Shown here piece after piece: positions 1 through 7,680 of a stretch of DNA of 19,471 nucleotides. The DNA comes from Chloroflexales bacterium (lineage in GTDB: Bacteria > Chloroflexota > Chloroflexia > Chloroflexales > Chloroflexaceae). The notes under the pieces were generated by a model. The model saw only the letters and a list, made by a program, of their open reading frames with translations, was not told the DNA's origin and did no database searches. The position numbers and the translations under genes were made by a program. Location of the stretch: positions 1-19,471 of the forward strand of contig JAAXUL010000041.1 in assembly GCA_013336035.1 (NCBI GenBank). The letters run 5' to 3'. The stretch's first letter is position 1, and each line of letters starts with the position of its first letter.

Positions 1-1565
1 TCGCGGTAGTAGTCGCCGGTGCGGGCGTAGTCCCGCGCGGCCCACAGGTGGCCGAGGTCGAGCAGCGCCTGCCATTCCAGCGGCGGATCGCCCGCGGCCC
101 GGGCCCCCGCCAGCGCCGCCTCGTAGGCGGCGAGCGCCGCCTCGAAATCGCCGCGCAGCTCGTAGGCCCGCGCCCGGGCGTGCAGCAGGCCGGCGTCGGG
201 GGCGCGGCCGAGCTGTGCGGCCGCACGCAGGGCCCGGGTGAACTGCTCGACGGCGGCGCGGGGCGCGTTCACCGCCTGGGCGCGCTCGCCGGCACGCTGC
301 GCGTAGGCCAGCGTCTGCTCCCAGTCGGCCGCCTCGTCGTAGTGATAGGCCAGGTCGCCCAGGTAGGCGACGGTTTCATCGGGATGGAGGCGCTCGAGCG
401 TTTCGGCGATCCGGTGGTGCAGCGCCCGCCGCTCGCGGGCCAGCAGGCCGGCGGCGATCGTCTGGCGCGTCAGCGCGTGGCGGAAGGCGAAGTGATCGGC
501 GGACTCCTCGACGACCAGCTGCGCGGCGATCAGATCCTTGAGCGCCTGGAGCAGCGTGGCCTCGGCGAGCCCGGTGATCGCCTGGAGCAGCCCCCAGTCG
601 AACTGCCGCCCGACCACCGCGGCCGTGGCGAGCACGCGCCGGGCGGTCGGGCGCAGCCGCTCGACCCGCTGCTGCACCGCTTCCTGCACGCTACGTGGGA
701 TGTGCAGCTCGCCGATCGGCTTGCGATCCCAGCCGTGCTCGCCGTAGAAGATGTCCCCTGCGGCGACGAGCGACTTCAGCAGCTCCTCGATGAAGAACGG
801 ATTGCCATCGGTCAGGCCCTCGAGCAGATCGAGCAGCTCGGCCCGCACCGACCGCTCCAGGGCGAAGATGGCGCGCACCATCGCCGCGACCTCATCGCGC
901 CCGAGCCGCGCGAGCGCGAGCTCGTGGGCGAGCCGTTCGCGCTCCAGCCAGGCGAGCAGCTGGTGCAGCGGGGGGTTGGCTTCATCCGTGCGGTACGTTG
1001 CCAGCAGCACGATCGGGCGCGTGGCGATCGGCCGCGCCAGGTGCTGCAGCACGTCCAGGCTGGCGTCATCGCTCCAGTGCAGGTCTTCCAGGATCACCAG
1101 CAGCGGCTGCTGCGCCGCATGGTGGAAGAGGTACTGGCTGAAGGCTACGATCAGCCGCCGTTTCTGCGCGATCGGATCGAGGGCCGCCGCGGGCGCAGGC
1201 TCGGCCGGCAGCGGCAGCATGCCCGGCAAGAGCTGGCCGAGCTCGCGGAGGAGCGGAGCGGCAGCGGCGGGGGCAGCGACGGGGGGATGCAGGGCGAAGC
1301 GGCTGCGGACAAGGTCAATCAGCGGCGCGTAGGGGCTGGCGAGATCGGGCTGGTAGCAGTGCCCCGTGAGCAGCAGAAAGCCCTGGGCCGCCGCATACGC
1401 CTGCGCCTCGGCGGCGAGCCGCGACTTGCCAATGCCGGCCTCGCCCGAGATCAGCGCGATCTGGCCCTGCCCGCGCGCCGCCGCGTCAACCAGCTGACCG
1501 AGGGCGCGCAGGTGGGGCGTGCGTCCAACCAGCACCGGGCAAACGACCACCTGATCGAGCTGCAT
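1..1565 (-). CDS. Large AAA-type ATPase/TPR regulator (MalT/LuxR-like or adenylate-cyclase-associated type), C-terminus outside window
   Basis: This minus-strand frame is open from ATG at 1565 to the window edge, giving 521 residues with no stop. It starts MQLDQVVVCPVLVGR, with a GAGGAG ribosome site about 8 nt upstream. Walker A is GEAGIGKS (residues 41-48). Walker B is LLVILEDLHWSD (155-166), followed by a sensor-like LLATYRTDE. A DGNPFFIEELL motif and a winged-helix-like stretch follow; together these mark the STAND/AAA_16 ATPase module of large LuxR-type regulators and related signalling proteins. From about residue 395 the chain is helical and TPR-like (repeated A-Y-E/AL patterns). The effector domain (LuxR HTH or other) would lie beyond position 1. 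A 557-residue plus-strand ORF covering the same DNA is an antisense shadow. The ATPase assignment is firm; the exact subfamily is not. Confidence 0.88.
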   Translation of the reverse strand, partial: MQLDQVVVCPVLVGRTPHLRALGQLVDAAARGQGQIALISGEAGIGKSRLAAEAQAYAAAQGFLLLTGHCYQPDLASPYAPLIDLVRSRFALHPPVAAPAAAAPLLRELGQLLPGMLPLPAEPAPAAALDPIAQKRRLIVAFSQYLFHHAAQQPLLVILEDLHWSDDASLDVLQHLARPIATRPIVLLATYRTDEANPPLHQLLAWLERERLAHELALARLGRDEVAAMVRAIFALERSVRAELLDLLEGLTDGNPFFIEELLKSLVAAGDIFYGEHGWDRKPIGELHIPRSVQEAVQQRVERLRPTARRVLATAAVVGRQFDWGLLQAITGLAEATLLQALKDLIAAQLVVEESADHFAFRHALTRQTIAAGLLARERRALHHRIAETLERLHPDETVAYLGDLAYHYDEAADWEQTLAYAQRAGERAQAVNAPRAAVEQFTRALRAAAQLGRAPDAGLLHARARAYELRGDFEAALAAYEAALAGARAAGDPPLEWQALLDLGHLWAARDYARTGDYYR

Positions 1566-1714
1566 GGCCACTCCTCAGGCCAGCTGCCCACGGGCGAGGA
1601 GCAAAAGCGGCGCGAGCGGGGGTGTCCCAGGGGCAGCTCGCGGCGGGCGGGCCGGTTGAGGCCCGCTCAGCCGACGCGGCCCGGGCGGCGGTCCCTCGCT
1701 CCGGGCAGGCTACC

Positions 1715-1744
1715 AGTATAGCGCCAAGGGCTGCCGGTACGCAA
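1715..1744 (-). promoter_or_regulatory. Candidate sigma70-type promoter for the ATPase/TPR gene
   Basis: On the minus strand TTGCGT (1744-1739) is followed after 18 bp by TATACT (1720-1715). The -10 is 5/6 to consensus and the -35 only 3/6. It lies in the 245-bp gap between the glycosyltransferase stop (1811) and the ATPase start (1565), leaving a leader of about 140 nt. No other strong element was seen in this gap. Confidence 0.45.
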
Positions 1745-1810
1745 CGCGCTCTGTCGCTTCTTCGCCGCGAGTCGCCCCACTATACCTTTGTTCGATGAGA
1801 AAGCGGGCCA

Positions 1811-3406
1811 TCAGTCAAGCCCTTCCTGTAGTCGCTCATACACATCGGCAAGCACATGACTGCGGGGCGCCGCAGGCCGCTGAGGCGGCTGGCCCAGCAC
1901 CGGCTCATCTCCGGGGGCGAGCCGCTCCAGGATCGCCTCGATCCGGGGCGCCACGGGCTGCCGAGGCGTCTGGCGCAGCACCGGTTGCCCGGTCGCGGCC
2001 AGCTGCTCCAGCAGCTCCCCGGCCGCTTCAGGGGCGTTGTGCCGCGCGTAGTCATCGCGGATGCGCTCGGCGCTGCGGCGGTAGCGGGGGTCGGTGAGGG
2101 CGGTCCGCACGGCGGCGCGGATCTGCCGTGGGGTAGGCCGCCTCGTCTTGAGGTTGATGCCCGCGCCACTCCAGGCCACGCGGGCCGCGATCTCGGGCTT
2201 CTCCTCGCTCATCCCCGCCACGACCAGGGGCACGCCGTGGGCCAGGGCGAACTGGACCCCGCCGTAGCCGCCGTTCGTCACCATCACGTCCACGTGGGGC
2301 AGCAGCGCGCCGAAGGGCACGAACGGTACGCTGCGCACGTTGGCGGGAAGCGGAGCGGGCGTGGTGGTCGCCGGCGCCGGGGGGCGGTACGGCACGGGCA
2401 CATGGGGCAGCGGCCCGTAGACGCCCATCCGCCCCATAAGCACCAGCGGCTCGATCTCGGCGGCCCACGCCGCGGTGTCCGCGTCGCGCGCCCACGCCCG
2501 GGCAAGCGCCGCCGCCGACGTGCCTCCGGTCGTGACCACCACCAGGACCTCTTCGTCGGCCAGGGCCTGCAGAGCCGGCAGGATCAGGTCGCCCGGGTCG
2601 GTGGCGACGGTGCCCTGGGTCACCAGGACGACCGGCCTGCCGCTGCCAAGGTCGCCCCACCATGGAGGCAGTGCCACGTCGCGCGGCGGCTCAGGCAATA
2701 GGGGGCCAACGAAATGCACCTGCGGCGGCAGGTCGCTACGCGGGTACTCGAAGGCGGGCGAGCCACTCTGCAGGTACAGGAACGGCGAGAGCGTGCTGCT
2801 GAGGACCGGGGGGCCGTCGGTCGGGACACCCAGCTGCTGCCGTACCCGCCGAAGCTGCTGCTGCGCGCCGCGGAAGAGCACCCGGTCCGAAAGTGCGTTG
2901 AGCACGCGGTTCCGCAGCCGCGGCAGGAAGCCGGTGCCGGGCGGCAGGCCCATCCCGAAGGGCGCGGTGTCGCGGCTGCTCACCGTCAAGGCCGTCATCC
3001 CATAGGTGGCCCAGGGCGGGCCGCCAAGCTCATGCACGATCCTGGCGCCCAGAAAGCCGGTGTCGACAAGCAGCAGATCGGCAGGAAACGCGCCCAGGAT
3101 GCGTTGCAGGTCGGCAACCTGGCCGGGGATCGCGTCGATGAAGACGTGCTTCAGGGCGAACCGAAACCCTGCAAGCCCGCTCAGCTTGCCCAATGCAGGA
3201 AATCGCTCCGCGAGGCTCTGATCGGCCGGATCGATGGCGGCCTGCATTGGCGTGAAGTGTGCGCCGCTTGCCTCAACTGTGCTCCGAAATTGCCGACTGG
3301 TATACCACCAGACCTCGTGGCCGCGCTGCACAAGCTCGCGGGCAATCGGCAGGCCGGGGTTGAGGTGCCCCGTGCCAGGAAAGGTACAGATCAGCATGCG
3401 TGCCAT
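1811..3406 (-). CDS. GT1-family (UGT/MGT-like) glycosyltransferase
   Basis: 531 residues, starting MARMLICTFPGTGHLNP with AGGA about 9 nt upstream. The N-terminal GTGHLNPGLPIARELVQRGHE signature (residues 11-31) and the C-terminal donor-site stretch VTNGGYGGVQFALAHGVPLV (376-395), followed by GMSEEKPEIAARV, identify a GT-B-fold family 1 enzyme. Such enzymes transfer a sugar from an NDP-sugar to a small hydrophobic acceptor or macrolide. No signal peptide is visible, so it is probably cytosolic. Two oddities stand out. A poorly conserved Pro/Ala-rich stretch of about 45 residues (roughly 303-352) sits between the VVVTTGG strand and the LPANVRSVPFVP segment. The C-terminus carries a 27-residue tandem repeat (PVL at 475-477 and 502-504). 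Acceptor and donor cannot be read from the sequence. The gene is divergent from the DUF427 gene. Confidence 0.9.
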   Translation of the reverse strand: MARMLICTFPGTGHLNPGLPIARELVQRGHEVWWYTSRQFRSTVEASGAHFTPMQAAIDPADQSLAERFPALGKLSGLAGFRFALKHVFIDAIPGQVADLQRILGAFPADLLLVDTGFLGARIVHELGGPPWATYGMTALTVSSRDTAPFGMGLPPGTGFLPRLRNRVLNALSDRVLFRGAQQQLRRVRQQLGVPTDGPPVLSSTLSPFLYLQSGSPAFEYPRSDLPPQVHFVGPLLPEPPRDVALPPWWGDLGSGRPVVLVTQGTVATDPGDLILPALQALADEEVLVVVTTGGTSAAALARAWARDADTAAWAAEIEPLVLMGRMGVYGPLPHVPVPYRPPAPATTTPAPLPANVRSVPFVPFGALLPHVDVMVTNGGYGGVQFALAHGVPLVVAGMSEEKPEIAARVAWSGAGINLKTRRPTPRQIRAAVRTALTDPRYRRSAERIRDDYARHNAPEAAGELLEQLAATGQPVLRQTPRQPVAPRIEAILERLAPGDEPVLGQPPQRPAAPRSHVLADVYERLQEGLD

Positions 3407-3684
3407 AGGGGAATCCTTGCTGTTTCCAGAGGCCCAACGGTTCGCGATGTGGGCAGCCCACGCGGGTGCCTGCGTCGGCCCTCTTGCTTGAGCGGGAGTG
3501 TAGTGACGGCATGTCTACAAATGATCGACACCGGGAAAGCGCTGCCGATGGGGGTAGCTGCAAGCAGCGCGTGCGCCAGCTCAACGGCTCTGCTTCATAC
3601 GACTGTCAATCTTTTGTCTACACCGCCTGCGTAGTGTGGCCTCGTAGCGATCAGGTGCCAGGTTCAGGAGAAGGAGGGACCTCA

Positions 3685-4515
3685 ATGACCGGCAAGCACA
3701 CCGTTTCGCCAGAGCAGCCCCGCTTCGGGCCGCTAGCGCCGTTCGTGGAGCCAAGCCCGCGCTGGGTGCGGGTGCGCTTCGGCGGCGAAATCGTCGCCGA
3801 CAGCAGACGCGCGCTGCTGCTGGGCCAAATCGGACCCGGGCCCTTTCCGGGCTATGGCCCCACCTACTACTTCCCTCAGCAGGATGTGCGGATGGAAGCC
3901 CTCGCGCCAGACGCCTCCCAGGATCAGCGCCCGGCGGTGAGCTATCAGACGCTCCGGGTCGGCACCCAGGTCGCTGAGCGCGGGGCATGGATTGTCAAGG
4001 CGCCGCCGCCCGCCTTCGCGGCCCTCCATGGCATGGTCTCGTTCCGCTGGGAGCAGATGGACGGCTGGTATGAGGAGGAGGAGCAGATCTTCGTCCACGC
4101 CCGCATCCCATACCACCGGGTCGATGTGCTCGCCAGCTCACGCCACGTGCGTGTCGCCCTGGGCGGGGTGACGCTCGCCGAGACGCGCCGGCCCCACCTG
4201 CTCTTCGAGACCTACCTCCCAACCCGCTACTACATCCCGCCTGAGGATGTGCGCATGGAGCTGCTCACCCCCACGGCGCGGCGGACGCAGTGCCCCTACA
4301 AGGGCGTCGCCTGCTACTGGTCGGCGACCGCCGGCGGGCAAACCGTCGAGGATCTCGTCTGGAGCTACCCCGACCCCATCCGTGAGAACCCGAAGATCAA
4401 GGGCCTGCTCTGCTTCTTCAACGAGCGGGTCGATCTGCACGTCGACGGCGAGCTTCAGCCGCGCCCGCTGACCCCATGGTCACAGGACGTCGAGGAGCGC
4501 TATGAGCATCCGTAG
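3685..4515 (+). CDS. Tandem DUF427-domain protein
   Basis: 276 residues from ATG 3685, chosen because AAGGAGGG lies 8-9 nt upstream; the longer open frame from 3466 has no ribosome site. Two copies of the DUF427 fold are visible. Copy 1 spans about residues 27-125 (VRVRFGGEIVADSRRALLL, PTYYFPQQDVRMEAL). Copy 2 spans about 152-258 (VRVALGGVTLAETRRPHLL, TRYYIPPEDVRMELL, CPYKGVACYW, WSYPDP, FFNERVDLHVDGE). Only copy 2 keeps the CPYKG...YW motif typical of the family; in copy 1 it is replaced by QRPAVSYQT. DUF427 proteins have no established reaction, and none is proposed here. The gene leads a co-oriented group with the next two genes and is divergent from the glycosyltransferase across a 278-bp gap. 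Confidence 0.9.
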   Translation: MTGKHTVSPEQPRFGPLAPFVEPSPRWVRVRFGGEIVADSRRALLLGQIGPGPFPGYGPTYYFPQQDVRMEALAPDASQDQRPAVSYQTLRVGTQVAERGAWIVKAPPPAFAALHGMVSFRWEQMDGWYEEEEQIFVHARIPYHRVDVLASSRHVRVALGGVTLAETRRPHLLFETYLPTRYYIPPEDVRMELLTPTARRTQCPYKGVACYWSATAGGQTVEDLVWSYPDPIRENPKIKGLLCFFNERVDLHVDGELQPRPLTPWSQDVEERYEHP

Positions 4516-4695
4516 AGCGGCGGTCTCAAGCGCTCAAGGAACGCGTATGCCCAACAAGGTGGTCTTCCAGGCCCGAGGCCGCATCCCGCACGCTCAGCTA
4601 GGAGGAGATGATCACACAGGCGGGGCTGCGGCGCCGGACTGGCAGGGCTGGTCCTCCGTGGAGCGCCGCACAGGGGAAGCGAAAGGGGCGGGGCC

Positions 4696-4923
4696 ATGGA
4701 GCCGACGGACTATCGCTCGTTTCTGGTGCGGCTCTGGCGTGAGGTCGGGGCCGATGGGCTGGAGCAGTGGTGCGGCGAGGTGGAGCACATCCAGAGCGGG
4801 CGCACGGGGCGTTTCACCTCGTTCGAGGCCCTGATGACGCTGCTCCGGCCGTCGGCCGTCCACCCCCCGCTGGGCGGGGGAGATCAGGCAATGCCCCAGC
4901 AAGCGCCCGAGGAGGCAGCTTGA
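4696..4923 (+). CDS. Small conserved-looking protein of unknown function (75 aa)
   Basis: 75 residues starting MEPTDYRSFLVRLWREVG, with a modest purine-rich AAAGGGG upstream. The core, roughly residues 5-52 (RSFLVRLWRE, WCGEVEHIQSGRTGRF, TSFEALMTLLR), reads like a compact domain with a strand pattern 'W.GEVEHIQSG..RFTSFEAL', a pattern typical of small soluble proteins. The tail after residue 52 is low-complexity. It sits between the DUF427 and SnoaL-like genes on the same strand, with gaps of 180 and 52 bp. No catalytic motif, signal peptide or TM helix was seen, and no function is assigned. A 44-codon ORF from 4608 overlaps its start in another frame and looks spurious. Confidence 0.7.
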   Translation: MEPTDYRSFLVRLWREVGADGLEQWCGEVEHIQSGRTGRFTSFEALMTLLRPSAVHPPLGGGDQAMPQQAPEEAA

Positions 4924-4975
4924 GCGGATGCGACTACGGCAAGCTTTGAGCGCAAAAGTACAGAGGAGGATCACT

Positions 4976-5479
4976 ATGACCACCGTAGTGCCCCTTCAGT
5001 TCGTGCTCGACCAGGTCCAGGCAGGTATCCGCCAGTTCGCCACCGGCGATCCAAACCCCTACAAAGCCTGCTGGTCGCTGGGCGATGATGTCACCATCTG
5101 TGGGGGCTGGGGAGCCTACGAGCGCGGTTGGGAGCAGGTCGGGCCGCGCCTGGCGTGGGCCGCCGCGCGCTGGCGCGGCGGCCACACCGCCTTCGAGCTG
5201 CTTGCGGTGGGGGCGAGTGGGACGCTTGCCTACACCATCTGGATCGAGCACGAGGCGCAGGTAGCGTCGGGCGGCCTTGAGCGTGTCAGTCGTGAGCCGG
5301 TGCGCCTGCGAGAGATCGACCTTCGGGCGGTAGAAGGTCAAGGTGCGCTCGCCGAGGTGGATACTGCCAACCGTGAGCCTGGCGACCTCACCCACGCGCA
5401 GCCCGTGATCGAGCAGCAGGCACATAAGGAGTACCGCGTGGGGCCAGGGGCCTATCAGCGAACCGCGCCTGGGCGGTAG
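4976..5479 (+). CDS. SnoaL-like/DUF4440-type protein with a chimeric, foreign C-terminus
   Basis: The ORF is 167 residues from ATG 4976, with an excellent AGAGGAGGA ribosome site 6-7 nt upstream; the upstream open frame from 4928 is not used. Residues 1 to about 92 match the NTF2-like SnoaL/ketosteroid-isomerase style (GDPNPYKACWS, DDVTICGGWGAYERGWEQV, RWRGGHTAFELLAVG, GTLAYTIWIE). The last strands, normally ending with a conserved His-containing segment, are missing. From about 5252-5260 the coding strand is antisense to a tyrosine-recombinase fragment, so residues about 93-167 are accidental sequence. The product is probably nonfunctional or altered. These proteins are typically small cytosolic enzymes or binding proteins of uncertain substrate. 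Confidence 0.75.
   Translation: MTTVVPLQFVLDQVQAGIRQFATGDPNPYKACWSLGDDVTICGGWGAYERGWEQVGPRLAWAAARWRGGHTAFELLAVGASGTLAYTIWIEHEAQVASGGLERVSREPVRLREIDLRAVEGQGALAEVDTANREPGDLTHAQPVIEQQAHKEYRVGPGAYQRTAPGR
5255..5445 (-). pseudogene. Tyrosine recombinase (phage integrase) catalytic-domain fragment
   Basis: The minus-strand frame reads HAVLLMCLLLDHGLRVGEVA followed by RLTVGSIHLGERTLTFYRPK and a helix ending TLKAARRYL. The HGLRVGEVARL segment is Box I of tyrosine recombinases, with the first catalytic Arg, and the following strands and helix fit the same fold. The N-terminal SAM-like domain, the HxLRH box and the catalytic Tyr are all absent. On one side the frame runs into antisense SnoaL-like sequence (about 5255). 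On the other it abuts the FAD-monooxygenase stop (5455). It is therefore a remnant of about 63 residues with no start of its own, and good evidence for past mobile-element activity here. Confidence 0.8.
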
Positions 5480-6177
5480 CCATAGAGCCACTGCTCAAAC
5501 GCGTCCTGCCCTATCTGCGCCTGCTCGGCCACCCCTCGCAGGTAGCGCTCGCTATCCGGATCGTAGGCGCGGCTCCCCTGCGTCGCGCTTCGCGCCTGGA
5601 TCACCTGCGTGCGTGGGAGGCGACCTGCCTCATAGGTGGTGAGGGCTCCCTCGATACTTGGGGCCGTGGTCAGACAGTGCGCCAGCTCGACCGCGTCTTC
5701 AAATGCGGTATTGGCGCCCTGCCCCAGGGCGGGCACCATCGGGTGGGCAGCGTCGCCCAGCAGCGTGACTCGCCCGACGCTCCAGCGCGTCAGGGGCGGC
5801 CGGTCTACGAGCGGGCGCTCGATGATGGCGTGCGGGTCGGTCGCGGCGAGCATCGCAGGCACGGGGTTCGGCCAGTCACGGAACGCCTCGAGGACCCGGG
5901 CATGGATCGCCGCTGGCGCGCCTGGCTCGGTCGGGGCCGCCCCGAGCATCCCGGCGCTCCAGAAGACCGCCTGCGCGCCTACATCGACCAACACCATCGT
6001 CTTCCCCTCCGCGCCGCTGATCATCGTCCCTGCATCAGCCCCAAGCCAGCCCGGCCGCTGGGGGATCACGGCTCGCCACGAGAGGCGGCCCACTTCCCGT
6101 GGCGGGCCTTCAGGGAAGAGGGTTTGCCGAACCAACGAGTGGACGCCGTCGGCACCCACCAGCAGGTCAGCCTGCAC
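5455..6177 (-). pseudogene. N-terminally truncated FAD-dependent monooxygenase (PF01494-like)
   Basis: The frame encodes 240 residues. ADLLVGADGVHSLVR near its very start is the DG motif that normally lies about 150 residues into class A flavin monooxygenases. GDAAHPMVPALGQGANTAFED (141-161) is the GD motif binding the FAD ribityl chain. The N-terminal Rossmann GxGxxG nucleotide-binding segment is missing: in-frame stops TAA and TGA lie just upstream (about 6200), and 6180-6362 shows no such motif in any frame. The only available start is a GTG (6177) without a ribosome site. The C-terminal end (QWLYGYRPGAVR) looks near natural. Without the FAD-binding N-terminus it should not fold as an active hydroxylase. 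Confidence 0.82.
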
Positions 6178-6289
6178 TGGTGGGGTCGCGGCCCCTTTTC
6201 ATTATGATCCAGGTTGGCGAGTCATGGGGACCGTAGCTGGTATCGTACCTTGTATAGGTTCGCCAATAGCACCATAAATGTGCAAAAGG

Positions 6290-6319
6290 TGGACAAACGC
6301 AATACACCGGGGGTATACT
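6290..6319 (+). promoter_or_regulatory. Strong sigma70-type promoter for the SRPBCC gene
   Basis: TGGACA (6290-6295, 5/6 to TTGACA) is followed after 18 bp by TATACT (6314-6319, 5/6 to TATAAT). Initiation would fall near 6326, leaving a leader of about 37 nt before ATG 6363. It lies in a locally AT-richer 185-bp gap next to the truncated monooxygenase. Confidence 0.65.
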
Positions 6320-6362
6320 ACCCGCAGCGGCTCAAGGTTTACCAGGCGCGGACGATCAGCCT

Positions 6363-6815
6363 ATGAATACACCGCCCTACCTGCTGGAAGAGTTCGTCGT
6401 CGTCGCGGCGCCCATGCGCCGGGTCGAGACGGCGATGACCGAGCGCACCCTGATGCTCCGGTGGATGTCCGGCGCGGTGCGCTTCACCCCTGAGGAGCAG
6501 TGGAGCTTCGCCGAGGGGGCGCGGTGGCGACTGACCCTGACGGGCCTGGGCCGCTTACTGGAGGCCAGCTACACCGTCTCCACGCGGCGGCCGGGGCTCA
6601 TTCTCTGGGCCTTCGACGGCTTTTGGGAGGGGTTCGACGCCTGGCACTGGCGCCCCGCCGAGGATGGCAGGACGCTCATCCAGAACCGGATCGAGTACCG
6701 GCTGCGCCTGCCGATCCTTGACCGCGTGTGGCCGGCGACCGTTGGGCCGCTGATGGGCTGGGACGCCCACGTGCAGATGCAGCGGCTCAGACAGGTGTGC
6801 GAGCAGAGCGCATAG
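6363..6815 (+). CDS. SRPBCC (START-like/polyketide cyclase-type) family protein
   Basis: 150 residues starting MNTPPYLLEEFVVVAAPMRRV. The order of elements fits the Bet v1/SRPBCC helix-grip fold: an opening strand with the 'apmrrVe' region, a beta core (RWRLTLTGLGRLLEASYTVS, GLILWAFDGFWEGFDAWHW, RTLIQNRIEYRL), and a long C-terminal helix (VGPLMGWDAHVQMQRLRQVC). Length is typical of the family. Members bind hydrophobic ligands or act as cyclases or thioesterase-like enzymes; the ligand cannot be predicted. No strong Shine-Dalgarno is present, but a good promoter ends 37 nt upstream. It is followed after 34 bp by the peroxiredoxin-like gene, probably on one transcript. It appears intact among decayed neighbours. 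Confidence 0.8.
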   Translation: MNTPPYLLEEFVVVAAPMRRVETAMTERTLMLRWMSGAVRFTPEEQWSFAEGARWRLTLTGLGRLLEASYTVSTRRPGLILWAFDGFWEGFDAWHWRPAEDGRTLIQNRIEYRLRLPILDRVWPATVGPLMGWDAHVQMQRLRQVCEQSA

Positions 6816-6849
6816 GGAAGCGCATACGCGCATACGAAGGGAGGGGGGG

Positions 6850-7150
6850 ATGGCGAGGCCATTGATCCCGATGACGCGCAAGTGGCGGCAGGAGTTCGTG
6901 CAGCCGCGGGGGCCGGAGGGCGTGCCGCAGGTCGGCACGGTGGCCCCCGACTTCACGCTGCCCTACGCGCGAGTGCTGCGCGGACCCGCCGCGGAGGAGC
7001 AGGTCGAGTATGGGCGGACGATCACCTTGAGCGCACTGCGGGGCCGCCCGGTGGTGCTGAACCTGTCGCGGATCGTGAGCGACCGCTTCTTCTGACCGAA
7101 CTGCGCGCCGCAGCTGGATGCTTTGCGGGAATCCTACAGCCAGTTCGAGC
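6850..7150 (+). pseudogene. Peroxiredoxin/redoxin-like gene with UGA at the active-site Cys codon, 3'-truncated (selenoprotein or pseudogene)
   Basis: ATG 6850 follows GAAGGGAGG. The frame reads VGTVAPDFTLPYARV, then TITLSALRGRPVVLNLSRIV and SDRFF, the start of a thioredoxin-fold AhpC/TSA domain. It then hits TGA (7093-7095) and continues in frame as PNCAPQLDALRESY. In this fold the residue after the FF strand is the N-terminal Cys of a CPxC active site, so the single UGA replaces exactly that Cys (U-P-N-C). A hairpin (7108-7128: 5-bp stem, UU bulge, 2 bp, loop UGGAU) lies where a bacterial SECIS would be, with the loop GG 21-22 nt after the UGA. However, homology ends by about 7134-7155, where the DNA becomes antisense to a winged-helix gene, so most of the domain is missing. 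The truncation favours a dead gene; the UGA may be ancestral Sec or a Cys-to-stop mutation. Confidence 0.65.
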
Positions 7151-7680
7151 AGATGATCCGCTCCTGTTCATCCAGGCTCAGGCGTTGGGCAATCGCCATC
7201 AGCGGGTCTGTTGACGTGGCGCACGCGCTTGGAGCAGTAGAGAGCTGGGGGGACCAGGGCGGCGCTCTCCACGATGAGGCGGGCGAGATCGACGCTGTAG
7301 ACATTGCGGGGCTTCTTCCCGCCCGGCGTAGTTACATCGCCGACAATGTCAATGAGGCCCTGCTCGCGGAGGACGCTGATATAGCCCTGCTTCACCACGG
7401 CGCCGGTTGCGGAGTCGTGGGTATCGCAGAGCTCGTTGCGCCCCACATCGGCTTCCTCCGCGATCTCCCGGACACCGAAGTCGGCCCGTCCGCTCCGGCT
7501 ATGGAGGACGATCAGCCAGTGGATCGCACGCCAGGTGCTCAACGCGATCGCCCAGAACCTACCATGGCTGATTGGCGAAGCGGCCGACCTGGCCCCCTCG
7601 ACCAAGACTCGCCTGACCTTCGCGACCCTCGCCGAGGCCGGCTTGCCTGCGCTGGCGCTCTTCCCTTGGGCGTCAAGCAC
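7134..7680 (-). pseudogene. Winged-helix DNA-binding protein, frameshifted near its 3' end
   Basis: The minus frame from about 7680 to the TGA at 7168 encodes WRAIHWLIVLHSRSG, FGVREIAEEADVGRNEL, VLREQGLIDIVGDV and KKPRNVYSVDLARL, an MarR/plasmid-regulator style winged helix with a beta-wing. Near 7205-7212 the frame is lost. The +1 alternative continues sensibly as DPLMAIAQRLSLDEQERIIC and SNWL, then stops at TAG 7136-7134, so one indel separates the two parts. The proposed start (GTG 7680) has no ribosome site, and the first 50 residues look unlike a domain, so the 5' end may also be lost. Its 3' end abuts the truncated peroxiredoxin in opposite orientation. Function beyond DNA binding is unknown. 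Confidence 0.6.

Noticed and set aside
48..1721. 557-residue plus-strand ORF
   Set aside because: It is antisense to the ATPase gene with clear Walker motifs, is rich in Arg/Gly/Gln with no domain pattern, and has no ribosome site.
3512..3622. TGTCTACA occurring twice (3512-3519, 3615-3622) in the divergent gap
   Set aside because: An 8-mer pair 103 bp apart without promoter context; chance cannot be excluded. No convincing promoter was found in this 278-bp gap.
2714..3634. 306-residue plus-strand ORF
   Set aside because: Antisense to the glycosyltransferase; no recognisable domain.
4608..4742. 44-codon ORF with GGAGGAG before ATG 4608
   Set aside because: It has a ribosome-like site but is Arg/Gly-rich, patternless and overlaps the start of the better-supported 75-residue gene.
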